Source: WHSV01 sp050694055 (GTDB lineage Bacteria > Actinomycetota > CADDZG01 > WHSQ01). From it: a stretch of 31,084 nucleotides of DNA. How positions within the stretch are numbered: position 1 is the stretch's first letter; each line of letters starts with the position of its first letter. A model generated the notes under the pieces. It was not told the origin of the DNA. It did no database searches and worked only from the letters and a program-made list of their open reading frames with translations. Below are positions 24,269 through 31,084 of the stretch, one piece after another. The DNA lies in NCBI GenBank assembly GCA_050694055.1, contig JBOGWX010000133.1:1-31084 (forward strand), given 5' to 3'. Position numbers and translations under genes: made by a program.

Positions 24269-25287
24269 TGGGAACCTCCGTCGGCCCAGACCTCGGTGTG
24301 GATGAGCTCCTCTGAGGGATCCGGTGCGGCCTTGGCCTCCTCGGTGGCCCGATCGACCGCCTGCGATACCTCGGCGTCGATCTGGTCCAGCGCGCCGGCT
24401 TCAAGACCGAGTTCGAGCAACCGCGCGCGATACAACTCGAGTGGGTCGCGCGCGAGCCACGACTCGACTTCCTCCGGGGGACGGTACTTGGCGGGATCCG
24501 CACGGCTGTGCCCGCCCTTCCGGTAGGTCTTGGCCTCGATGAGCGCCGGCCCCTCACCCGCGCGCGCTCGCTCGATGTAGGTCGTGGCTATCCCGTAGAC
24601 CTCGTCCACGTCGTTGCCGTCCACGATCAACGACTCCAGGCCGTAGGCGGCGGCTCGTTGCGCGGCGGGATGCTCGACTGCCGTCACCGCGGAGATGGGG
24701 GTGTACTCCATATAGAGGTTGTTCTCGCAGACGAACACCACCGGCAGCTTCCAGACGGCGGCGAGGTTGAGCGCCTCGTGGAAGGCTCCGATGTTCGTGG
24801 TTCCGTCACCGAAGAAGCAGACTGCGACCTGTCCCGTACCCCGTTCCTGCGCGGCCCACGCGGCCCCCGCAGCGATGGGCAGATGAGCTCCGACGATCGC
24901 ATACGAGCCCATCGCGTAGTGGTCGACACTCGTCAGGTGCATCGAGCCGCCCTTGCCGGCGAGGATGCCGTTGGAACGGCCGAGCAGCTCGGCCATCAGC
25001 CCCGTCATCGGAGCACCTCGGACCAGGGTGTGCGCGTGGCCCCGATAGGTGCAGAAGCTGAAGTCGTCGTAACGCAGTGCGTGGCCGAAGCCCGCGGCTA
25101 CCGCCTCCTGGCCGAGGGACAGGTGACTCGTCCCCTTCACCAGGTTCTGCAGGAAGAGATCGTAGGCGCGCTGTTCGAACTGACGGATGGCCGACAGCTT
25201 GCGATAGAGGTCCAGTCGGGTGGTTTCGTCGAGCTTCGCCGCGTCGGACCAGCCCTGTGGTCTCTCCGTCTTTTCCACTTCCCTCAC
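24256..25287 (-). CDS. 2-oxoacid dehydrogenase-type E1 component, alpha subunit
   Basis: 343 residues of the thiamine diphosphate-binding E1 alpha family (PdhA/AcoA-like). The diphosphate motif runs from GDG (160-162) to ENN (188-190), with GKGGSMH (111-117) and YRGHAHTL (81-88) as in acetoin and pyruvate types. GTG start at 25287; its AAGGGTGG ribosome site lies inside a hairpin (25293-25311). No lipoyl acyltransferase (E2) or dihydrolipoyl dehydrogenase (E3) gene is nearby, so the complex must borrow these or act without them. It lies 91 bp after the reductase gene on the same strand. Confidence 0.93.
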   Translation of the reverse strand: MREVEKTERPQGWSDAAKLDETTRLDLYRKLSAIRQFEQRAYDLFLQNLVKGTSHLSLGQEAVAAGFGHALRYDDFSFCTYRGHAHTLVRGAPMTGLMAELLGRSNGILAGKGGSMHLTSVDHYAMGSYAIVGAHLPIAAGAAWAAQERGTGQVAVCFFGDGTTNIGAFHEALNLAAVWKLPVVFVCENNLYMEYTPISAVTAVEHPAAQRAAAYGLESLIVDGNDVDEVYGIATTYIERARAGEGPALIEAKTYRKGGHSRADPAKYRPPEEVESWLARDPLELYRARLLELGLEAGALDQIDAEVSQAVDRATEEAKAAPDPSEELIHTEVWADGGSQWRN

Positions 25288-25292
25288 GTTGC

Positions 25293-25374
25293 GCCACCCT
25301 TCCCGGGTGGCTCCACTCTCGCCGCCGCTCCAGCGGCGCCGTCGGGTAATGCCCGCGATCGTCTCGACGATCGC
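25293..25374 (-). promoter_or_regulatory. Three successive hairpins upstream of E1 alpha
   Basis: In the 91-bp gap are a 9-bp stem GCGATCGTC/GACGATCGC with 2-nt loop (25355-25374), a GC-rich stem CGCCGCT/AGCGGCG around 25323-25338, and a 7-bp stem GCCACCC/GGGTGGC with 5-nt loop (25293-25311). The last one contains the E1 alpha ribosome binding site and would hide it. No T-run follows, so these look like translation-control, stability or processing structures and not an intrinsic terminator. The role is inference. Confidence 0.5.
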
Positions 25375-25378
25375 TCCA

Positions 25379-26326
25379 TCACTCGTCGTCCAGCAGGCCG
25401 TCGGACACGTCCACGTCCTCGGGTTCGAGCTCCAATCCCGAGGCGGCAGCCTGTTGCTCGAGCAGCACCGCGAAGTCGGCGTCGAGGTAGCCGCGCCCGA
25501 TGAGGCTTTGCACGAGCTCGTGAGTCAACGCGGCCAGGGGCATCGGAACCTCCAGTTGGCGCGCCGCCGCGAGTCCAAGATCGAAGTCCTTGCGCAGCAA
25601 CACGGGCGTGAAGGTCGGATGGTAGTCGAGATTGACGAAGGCCGGCGTCTTGTAGCGCGTGAACACCGAGCCCATGACGCTCTTGTTGAGGAACTCGAGG
25701 AAGTCGGCTCGTTGCAGACCGCCCTTCTCCGCCAGGACCGTGATCTCGGCCATGCACTGCGTGACCACTCCGAGCATCAGGTTGTGGCAGAGCTTGGCCA
25801 AGCGCGCCGCATCGGCGTCTCCGACGTAGGTGCTGCCCGCCCCCAACAGCTCGAGATAGGGCCGTGCGACATCGAATGCATCCGGGGGCCCGGAGACGAC
25901 GAGCGTCAGTTGCCCGGTCTTCACCACGTTCGGGTTGCCGCTTACCGGTGCGGCGAGCAGCTTGGTTCCCACTCTTTCGCCCGCGGCCCTTACCTCGGCC
26001 GAGACACCCGCCGAGATCGTGGTCGAGTCGATGAGGATCTGCGGCGCCGCGCCGCTCTGGGCGAGCACGCCGCCGGCACCGAGCGTCACCGCGCGAAAGT
26101 CCTCGTCGCCGGCAACGATCGAAAAAACGATGTCTCTGTCCGCCAGGTCGGCCGGGGCATCGACGATCTTGCCGCCCGCAGCCGCGAGGGGCTCGGCCTT
26201 GGACCTCGTCCGGTTGTAGACGGCGAGATCGCACCCTGCGGCCAGCAGGCGCTCTGCCAGGCGGAAGCCCATCCGCCCGGTCCCGATCCAGCCGAGTTTG
26301 TGCGTCCTCAGATTGTTGTCACCCAT
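25379..26326 (-). CDS. NAD(P)-dependent beta-hydroxyacid dehydrogenase (3-hydroxyisobutyrate dehydrogenase family)
   Basis: 315 residues. N-terminal Rossmann GWIGTGRMG (12-20), substrate motif APVSGNPNVVKTGQLTLVVSG (126-146) and the catalytic lysine K178 with N182 in KLCHNLMLG, then the all-helical C-terminal domain. The family includes 3-hydroxyisobutyrate, tartronate semialdehyde and 2-(hydroxymethyl)glutarate enzymes; the actual substrate is unknown. The ATG at 26326 follows GAGAGGA. Operator B lies 38 bp upstream, and the E1 alpha/beta genes follow on the same strand, so this looks like the first gene of a regulated operon. Confidence 0.9.
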   Translation of the reverse strand: MGDNNLRTHKLGWIGTGRMGFRLAERLLAAGCDLAVYNRTRSKAEPLAAAGGKIVDAPADLADRDIVFSIVAGDEDFRAVTLGAGGVLAQSGAAPQILIDSTTISAGVSAEVRAAGERVGTKLLAAPVSGNPNVVKTGQLTLVVSGPPDAFDVARPYLELLGAGSTYVGDADAARLAKLCHNLMLGVVTQCMAEITVLAEKGGLQRADFLEFLNKSVMGSVFTRYKTPAFVNLDYHPTFTPVLLRKDFDLGLAAARQLEVPMPLAALTHELVQSLIGRGYLDADFAVLLEQQAAASGLELEPEDVDVSDGLLDDE

Positions 26327-26363
26327 GCCATCGATCCTCTCGCGGAGCGATCAGGTCGGCCTG

Positions 26364-26378
26364 TGCAAACGATTGCAG
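26364..26378. promoter_or_regulatory. LacI-type operator B upstream of reductase-E1 operon
   Basis: TGCAAACGATTGCAG (minus-strand reading TGCAATCGTTTGCA) fits TGNAANCGNTTNCA perfectly over 14 bases. On the minus strand a TAACCT hexamer directly precedes it, with TTGCGT 18 bp further upstream, giving a plausible promoter whose start point would lie in the operator. Confidence 0.85.
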
Positions 26379-26429
26379 GTTACCCTGGTGCAGCCGGCGG
26401 ACGCAAACCGACCGGTGTGCGCGCGCGCC

Positions 26430-27440
26430 TCAAGCATCCTCCTTCGCGAACCAACGGCCGAGCGCGGCCCGAACGTTGGCGCTCAGGATGGCGTCCGTCG
26501 TCTCCTCGCCGAGCTGGGCCTTGCGCACCGTCACCACCGGCTGTGGATCGCCCATCGGGAACGGGTAGTCGCTTCCCAGGACCACGCGGTCTCCTCCGAC
26601 GCGCTCGACCAAGAACCTGAGCGCCTCGGGCCCGTGCACCACGGTGTCGTAGTAGAAGCGGCGCAACAGGCTCGACGGGGGGACGGTCAGGTGCTTCCGG
26701 GTCAACCTCTGAACCCCCTCGAAGCCCCGGTCCTGCCGTCCGATCTGGTACGGGAGGAAGCCGCCGCCGTGGGTCAGGCAGACTCTCAGCCGAGGGTATC
26801 GCTCCAGCACGCCGCCGTAGATGAGGTGCGCGGCCGCCACGGTCTCCTCTGCCGGGTTGCCGACGAGATTGTTGAGGAAGTAGCGCGACAGGCGATCCGA
26901 GCCGATCGACGCGTAGGGGTGAACGAGCACCAGCACCTCGAGCTCCTCTGCGGCGGCCCAGAAGGGGTCCAGCGAGGGGTCGTCGAGCTCCCGGTTCACG
27001 ACCGAGGTTGCGATCTCGACCGCGACCATTCCCAGCGCGCGCACCGCGTGCCGCAACTCGTCGACGGCGAGGTGAGGCGCCTGCAACGGCACGGCCGCCA
27101 TGGCCCTGAAGCGATCGCGGTACGGCGCAATCGCCTCGACCGTGGTCTCGTTCAGCGCGCGGGCGAGCCAGGCTCCGTCGTCGGGGTCGAGCACGTAGGC
27201 CGAGAAGTCCATCCACGCGGACAGGATCTGGACGTCGATCTGCCGGCGGTCCATCCAGGTCAGTCGCTCTTCGAGGTCGAGCATCCCGCCGGGCCAGCCC
27301 TGCGTCGCGGCGCGGCCGGCGAACGACACCCTTCCGTCCCGCGTGAGGTGCACGGAGTGCGCGTCGCCCTCGTGCGCGATCTTGTCCACGAGGGTCTGCG
27401 GTATGTAGTGACAGTGCAGGTCGATGCACCGAGCCTTCAC
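26430..27440 (-). CDS. Amidohydrolase family 2 protein, ACMSD-type decarboxylase/hydrolase
   Basis: 336 residues from GTG 27440, preceded by GGAGGGGAGGG; an upstream TTG at 27470 lies inside the operator and is unlikely. Metal ligands of the amidohydrolase-2 TIM barrel are visible: H9-x-H11 in DLHCHY, H174 in VLVHPY, H224 in LTHGGGFLPY, and D291 in GSDYPFPMGD. Relatives include aminocarboxymuconate-semialdehyde decarboxylase, gamma-resorcylate decarboxylase and 4-oxalomesaconate hydratase, mostly acting on aromatic ring or ring-cleavage products. It is divergent from lacI with operator C over its promoter. Exact reaction unknown. Confidence 0.88.
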   Translation of the reverse strand: MKARCIDLHCHYIPQTLVDKIAHEGDAHSVHLTRDGRVSFAGRAATQGWPGGMLDLEERLTWMDRRQIDVQILSAWMDFSAYVLDPDDGAWLARALNETTVEAIAPYRDRFRAMAAVPLQAPHLAVDELRHAVRALGMVAVEIATSVVNRELDDPSLDPFWAAAEELEVLVLVHPYASIGSDRLSRYFLNNLVGNPAEETVAAAHLIYGGVLERYPRLRVCLTHGGGFLPYQIGRQDRGFEGVQRLTRKHLTVPPSSLLRRFYYDTVVHGPEALRFLVERVGGDRVVLGSDYPFPMGDPQPVVTVRKAQLGEETTDAILSANVRAALGRWFAKEDA

Positions 27441-27465
27441 TGCCCTCCCCTCCAACCCCCTCGGT

Positions 27466-27480
27466 GACAATCGTTTGCAG
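27466..27480. promoter_or_regulatory. LacI-type operator C between amidohydrolase and lacI
   Basis: GACAATCGTTTGCAG shares the core CAATCGTTTGCA with sites A and B, with one change in the outer left half (TGACAATCG in place of TGCAATCG). It overlaps the -10 hexamer and presumed start point of the amidohydrolase promoter, a classic repressor position. Confidence 0.8.
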
Positions 27481-27508
27481 TATTCTCAGCCCACCGCAGG
27501 GCTGTCAA
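27479..27508 (-). promoter_or_regulatory. Sigma-70-type promoter of the amidohydrolase gene
   Basis: On the minus strand a perfect TTGACA (27503-27508) is followed after 18 bp by AATACT (27479-27484), four of six matches to TATAAT. The predicted start point is near 27472, about 30 bases before the GTG start and inside operator C. It is the clearest promoter in the window. Confidence 0.75.
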
Positions 27509-27584
27509 GCGTGTGACCGGCAGAGCGAAATGCGCAGCCACGTTCGGCGCGGCCCTTACAGTCGCAAGGGACGTGACGCGCGGG

Positions 27585-27598
27585 TGCAATCGGGTCAC
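27585..27598. promoter_or_regulatory. Degenerate LacI half-operator near lacI promoter
   Basis: TGCAATCGGGTCAC keeps the left half TGCAATCG identical to sites A and B, but the right half is degenerate. It overlaps the -35 region of a TATTAA hexamer (27619-27624) that could drive lacI. It may allow autoregulation; support is weak. CGTGAC/GTCACG flank it as a separate 6-bp inverted repeat. Confidence 0.3.
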
Positions 27599-27658
27599 GC
27601 CCGGTTCTCACCTGCGCCTATTAACGGTCGAGTGAAAGCGAGCCCTGGAGCAACCACG

Positions 27659-28684
27659 ATGGCGACCGCAGCAGTCACGCTTCGAGACGTCGCCCGGCGG
27701 GCCGGAGTTCACGCCGGCACCGCCTCGCGGGCGCTCAACCCCCAGACGCGCTCCCTGGTCAATCCCGAAACGGCCAAGAAGGTCATGCGGGCAGCCAAGG
27801 ACCTCGGCTACCGGCCGAACCCGATCGCGCGCGGCCTCAAGACCAACCGGTCTTTCACCATCGGGGTTCTGATCCCCGATCTCACCAACCCGCTCTTTCC
27901 GCCCATCGTGAGAGGGATCGAGGACACCCTGGCGGCCGTCGGTTACACCGCCCTGCTGGCCAACTCGGACAACGACCCCGAGAAGGAGAGGTTGCATTTC
28001 GAGACCATGAAGGGGCGTCAGGTCGAGGGTTTCATCATGGCCACCGCCGAGCGCGACCATCCCCTCATCGAGGACGCGATCGCGACCGACGTGCCGATCA
28101 TCCTCGTCAACCGAACGGTCGACAGCAGCAGTGCGTTCGCCGTCATCCCCGACGACCGCAGGGGCATCGCGCTCGCCGTCGAGCACTTGGTGGAACTGGG
28201 CCATCGACGTATCGCTCACATCGTCGGTCCCGAGCGCTACTCGACCGGCAAGGCGCGGCGCGAGGGTTTCTTCGAGGCCATGAAGCGCGCTGGGCTGAAG
28301 CCCGATCCCGCCATCACCCGGTACACGAACATGTACACCGAGGACGAGGGCGCGCGGGTGTTCAAGGATCTGCTCGAGGACGGCGGAGATTTCACCGCGG
28401 TCGTCGCCGGCAACGACCTGCTGGCCCTGGGTTGCTACGACGTGATGGCCGACGTGGGACTGAACTGCCCCGACGACCTGTCCATCGTCGGCTTCAACGA
28501 CATCCCGTTCCTCGACAAGCTGAGGCCGCCGCTCACGACCATTCGGATCCCGCAGTATCAGATCGGGGTGCGCGCGACCGAGCTCGTGCTCCAGCGCCTC
28601 CAGGATCCCGGCACGGAGCCGGTGACGCTTCTGCTGGACCCCGAGTTGGTGCTCCGAGGCTCGACCTCACCTCCGCGCAGGTAG
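27659..28684 (+). CDS. LacI family transcriptional regulator
   Basis: 341 residues from ATG 27659 (GGAG at 8 nt upstream); GTG 27632, only 8 bases after a TATTAA box, is an alternative leaderless start. The helix-turn-helix and hinge helix are at about 6-60 (TLRDVARRAGVHAGTASRALN, RPNPIARGLKTNRS), followed by a periplasmic-binding-type effector domain (IGVLIPDLTNPLFPPIVRGIE ... IVGFNDIPFLDKLRPPLTTIRIP). Such proteins usually repress catabolic genes until a small ligand binds. Three palindromes of the LacI class lie nearby in front of catabolic genes, making it the likely local regulator. The ligand is unknown. Confidence 0.94.
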   Translation: MATAAVTLRDVARRAGVHAGTASRALNPQTRSLVNPETAKKVMRAAKDLGYRPNPIARGLKTNRSFTIGVLIPDLTNPLFPPIVRGIEDTLAAVGYTALLANSDNDPEKERLHFETMKGRQVEGFIMATAERDHPLIEDAIATDVPIILVNRTVDSSSAFAVIPDDRRGIALAVEHLVELGHRRIAHIVGPERYSTGKARREGFFEAMKRAGLKPDPAITRYTNMYTEDEGARVFKDLLEDGGDFTAVVAGNDLLALGCYDVMADVGLNCPDDLSIVGFNDIPFLDKLRPPLTTIRIPQYQIGVRATELVLQRLQDPGTEPVTLLLDPELVLRGSTSPPRR

Positions 28685-28772
28685 CGCGCTGAATATTGCC
28701 AGCGAGTTCTGACTGACGACACTAGATCGTGGCACGAAACTCAGGGCGGCTCGAGTCGGGCGATAGACTCTA

Positions 28773-28810
28773 GGACCCTGAGGTATCGCCTCACGCGCCC
28801 CTCAGGGTCC
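28773..28810. terminator. 11-bp perfect hairpin between lacI and ABC ATPase gene
   Basis: GGACCCTGAGG (28773-28783) pairs perfectly with CCTCAGGGTCC (28800-28810) across a 16-nt loop, in the gap between the convergent lacI and ABC ATPase genes. The position fits a bidirectional terminator. A T-run is missing downstream on both strands (an AAAAG follows on plus), so termination would be non-canonical. Confidence 0.55.
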
Positions 28811-28847
28811 AAAAGAGCCACCTGGGTCCGGTCTGGGTTCCCTCTGT

Positions 28848-30212
28848 CTAGTCCCGGGCCTGCAACTCCGGGTGCTGGCTCGTGTGGAGAACGCAGGCGG
28901 TCTCGTGACCGGGTCCTACAGCTTCCAGCCGCACCTCCTCGACCGGATCGAAGCGCACCGACACGGTCGCGTGGGCGCGCGTCAACTCCGCCAGGGAGTC
29001 GCGCATTACCTCGGGCACTGCCTTCGATTGCAGGCGAGAGGCCAGCTGGGCAGCGTGCTCCTCGGTGTCGAAGCTCAGATCCGCCGAGAAGCTGGAGTGC
29101 CGTTGCACGCGGCTCAGGCCCTCGAGCGACAGCCCGCTGCTCTCGAGTTGTCGCACGACGTCGTCGACGTCCCACCCACAGAACCTCGTCGCCACCGGGC
29201 AACGAGTATGGAAGCGGCACCCCTCGGGTGGCTGGGCCGGGTCCGGAATCGGGCCCAGCAGCCGGAAGCCGGCGCGCTCCTCCGAGTCCTCGGTCGGGTC
29301 CGCCGCGATGAGTGCCTCCGTATACGGGTGGCGCGGGTGCTCGAAGACCTCCTGCGAACCACCCATCTCGCACACCTGACCGAGATACATGACCACGATG
29401 CGATCGCTCATGTGACGCACGACGTTGAGATCGTGCGTGATGAACAGATAGGTAAGACCATGTTCCTTCTGCAGGCCGTGAAGCAGGTTGAGGATCTGCG
29501 CCTGTACGGAGACGTCGAGCGCGCTGGTCGGCTCATCGAGCACGATGAAGTCGGGCTCGAGAGCCAGCGCGCGTGCGATCGAGATGCGCTGGCGCTGCCC
29601 GCCCGAGAACTGGTGCGGATAGCGATAGAGGTGTTGCTCACCCAGCCCGACACTGTCGAGAAGCTCGATCACGCGCCCGTTCAGCTCGCTCCCCGACGCT
29701 TCCTTGTAGACCTTCAGGGGCCGCCCCACGATGTCCTTGACGAGTTGCCGTGGATTGAGCGACGAGAACGCGTCCTGAAAGACCACCTGGCAGTTGCGGC
29801 GATACGCAGCCCAACGCCTCTTGGGCATGGCATCGATTCGGTACTTCGCAGTGAGCTCGTCGAGCCGCCGCTCCTGCTCGGCGGTGCGCGACCCTGACGC
29901 CAGGAGCTCGTCGAGCTCGCGACGCGCCCGGTCGTCGAGCCCGAAGTAGACACCGCCCTCGGTCGGAGCCGTCAGCCCGCTGATGCAGCGACCCAGGGTG
30001 GTCTTGCCGCACCCGCTCTCGCCGACCAGCCCGACCGTCTCGCCCCGGCGAATGTCGAAGCTGACGCCGTCGACGGCCCTCACATGCCCTGCGACCCTCT
30101 GAAGCACACCCTCCTTGATGGGAAAGTGCTTGCGGAGGTTGCGGACCGAGACCACGTTATCGCTGGAGTTCTCCCGTGAACCCTCGGGCGGCCGCAGGGC
30201 GGTGATCGTCAT
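28848..30212 (-). CDS. Opp/Dpp-type ABC transporter ATP-binding protein (OppF/DppF-like)
   Basis: 454 residues, about 120 longer than usual. Walker A GESGCGKT (64-71), Q-loop VVFQDAFSSLNPR (143-155), signature SGGQRQR (203-209), Walker B FIVLDEPTSALD (222-233) and the switch His in ITHD (260) are present, plus the oligopeptide/dipeptide C-terminal CRFHTRCP motif. An extra charged insert (about 91-135) sits between Walker A and Q-loop, and about 110 residues are added at the C-terminus. With the upstream ATPase it would power import of peptides or other solutes. It overlaps the upstream ATPase stop by ATGA. Confidence 0.92.
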   Translation of the reverse strand: MTITALRPPEGSRENSSDNVVSVRNLRKHFPIKEGVLQRVAGHVRAVDGVSFDIRRGETVGLVGESGCGKTTLGRCISGLTAPTEGGVYFGLDDRARRELDELLASGSRTAEQERRLDELTAKYRIDAMPKRRWAAYRRNCQVVFQDAFSSLNPRQLVKDIVGRPLKVYKEASGSELNGRVIELLDSVGLGEQHLYRYPHQFSGGQRQRISIARALALEPDFIVLDEPTSALDVSVQAQILNLLHGLQKEHGLTYLFITHDLNVVRHMSDRIVVMYLGQVCEMGGSQEVFEHPRHPYTEALIAADPTEDSEERAGFRLLGPIPDPAQPPEGCRFHTRCPVATRFCGWDVDDVVRQLESSGLSLEGLSRVQRHSSFSADLSFDTEEHAAQLASRLQSKAVPEVMRDSLAELTRAHATVSVRFDPVEEVRLEAVGPGHETACVLHTSQHPELQARD

Positions 30213-31084
30213 GGCGCCTCACCGTCCCGCCGTTGAGGCATCAGGTCCGGGGGGCAACCGATGGCGGCGGGGTCGTCGTACAGAAAGCAGGCCGCGCGAT
30301 GGTTCGCCTGCTCCCGCTCGCGTAGCTGCGGTTCCTTGGCCGCGCAGACCGGACCCGAGTGCGCACAGCGCGTGTGAAAGCGGCAGCAGGGCTCCGGATC
30401 CACGAGCTCGGGCACGGTGCCCTCGATGGCGGCGAGCTCGCCCCGCCTCTGGTCCGAGGTGGGGACCGCGGCGAGCAGTGCTCTCGTGTACGGGTGCAGG
30501 GGATCGTGAAAGAGCTCCGGCGTCGAGGCGGTCTCGACCAGCTTGCCCGCGTACATCACCGCCACACGATCGCTGATCCTTCGAACCAGCGAGAGGTCGT
30601 GACTGATGTAGAGGACCGCGGTGTGATGCTGTTCCTGCAGATCCTGGATCAAGTCGAGGATGCGCGCCTGGATGGTCACGTCGAGTGCGGTCGTGGGCTC
30701 GTCGGCGATCAACAGATCGGGGTCGCAGGCGAGTGCCTGAGCGATCATGACTCGCTGCTTCATCCCCCCCGAGAGCTCGTGAGGGTAGCTGTTCATGACC
30801 TTGGAGGGGTTGGGAATCCTGGTGGCCGCCAGGGCCGCGGCAATGCGCTCGTCGAGCACTCGTTGCAGTCTCCGGTCGTGGGACCGCAGCGGAGGCAGGT
30901 CCAACAGCCGGCGCTCGATAAAGGTCGAACGCCTATGGGCGGCCCGCCGCATGAGCGAACCGGCACCGGCATGCCCGAAACTGCCGAGACCCGAGTCCTC
31001 CAGCAACTCTGACGAGCGATGCTCCGCGAAGACCTCGGCGAGTTGCTGCCTGACCGACAGGGCCGGGTTCAGCGCCTTGGCCGG
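30209..31084 (-). CDS. Opp/Dpp-type ABC transporter ATP-binding protein (OppD/DppD-like), partial
   Basis: The C-terminal 291 or so residues; the frame stays open to the right window edge, so the N-terminus with Walker A lies outside. Visible are the Q-loop region end (PAKALNPALSVRQQLAEVF), signature SGGMKQR, Walker B LLIADEPTTALD, ISHD switch and the C-terminal CRFHTRCAHSGPVC motif of the oligopeptide/dipeptide type. A methionine-coded TTG at 31006 is internal and not the start. It forms an ATGA overlap with the second ATPase gene. Permease and binding-protein genes are expected further right, outside this window. Confidence 0.9.
   Translation of the reverse strand, partial: PAKALNPALSVRQQLAEVFAEHRSSELLEDSGLGSFGHAGAGSLMRRAAHRRSTFIERRLLDLPPLRSHDRRLQRVLDERIAAALAATRIPNPSKVMNSYPHELSGGMKQRVMIAQALACDPDLLIADEPTTALDVTIQARILDLIQDLQEQHHTAVLYISHDLSLVRRISDRVAVMYAGKLVETASTPELFHDPLHPYTRALLAAVPTSDQRRGELAAIEGTVPELVDPEPCCRFHTRCAHSGPVCAAKEPQLREREQANHRAACFLYDDPAAIGCPPDLMPQRRDGEAP

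Noticed and set aside
28741..29373. Minus-strand frame overlapping the end of the ABC ATPase gene
   Set aside because: Out-of-frame shadow of the ATPase C-terminal part, continuing into the hairpin region; no family resemblance.

Overview
The window is GC-rich bacterial DNA, almost entirely coding, with strong G/C preference at third codon positions, frequent GTG/TTG starts and many 4-bp ATGA/GTGA gene overlaps. The minus-strand order rplS - lepB - lepB - rnhB - DUF2469 - yraN - comM - dprA is the conserved actinobacterial arrangement (compare the Mycobacterium Rv2904c-Rv2896c region), and DUF2469 is essentially an actinobacterial family. The source is therefore very probably an Actinomycetota member. 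I cannot name a genus; the gene mix would fit a less-studied lineage. No insertion sequences, prophage, rRNA or CRISPR were seen.

Region 1 (1-6400, minus). A 9-bp tandem repeat sits at the very edge. It is followed by the housekeeping block: L19, two tandem type I signal peptidases (one carrying an IF-2-type N-terminal domain), RNase HII, DUF2469, YraN, ComM/YifB and DprA. Upstream lie tRNA-Glu(CTC), tRNA-Gln(CTG) and gltX, a small translation cluster around glutamyl-tRNA.

Region 2 (8010-14252, minus). A VapBC-type toxin-antitoxin pair follows ilvE, serA, a small DUF4190-like membrane protein and serC (branched-chain amino acid and serine metabolism), then an animal-type haem peroxidase. Divergent from it (plus, 14440-16386) are a class I aminotransferase whose real start may be an ATT codon, and two half-size TauE/SafE permease genes. 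Then come an FMN-dependent alpha-hydroxyacid oxidase and a Met8/CysG-type precorrin-2 dehydrogenase with a cysteine-rich N-terminal extension (minus), a flavin reductase-like protein and a SRPBCC protein (plus).

Region 3 (19611-31084) is the most interesting part. It holds a three-subunit molybdenum hydroxylase of the xanthine dehydrogenase/form II CoxL type (large subunit on minus, FAD and [2Fe-2S] subunits divergent on plus), an E1 alpha/beta pair of a 2-oxoacid-dehydrogenase-type enzyme without a local E2/E3, a 3-hydroxyisobutyrate-dehydrogenase-family reductase, an ACMSD-type amidohydrolase and a LacI-family regulator. Three near-identical palindromes, consensus TGCAATCGTTTGCA, fitting the canonical LacI-family operator TGNAANCGNTTNCA, lie in the L/M divergent promoter, in front of the reductase-E1 operon and between amidohydrolase and lacI. 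I infer one local regulon for uptake and oxidation of an unidentified, possibly aromatic or heterocyclic, compound. Two Opp/Dpp-type ABC ATPase genes (the outer one cut by the window end) run into the region from the right and may supply import, but no operator was seen for them here. No gene-free stretch exceeds 300 bases; the longest are 18894-19147 and 27441-27658.
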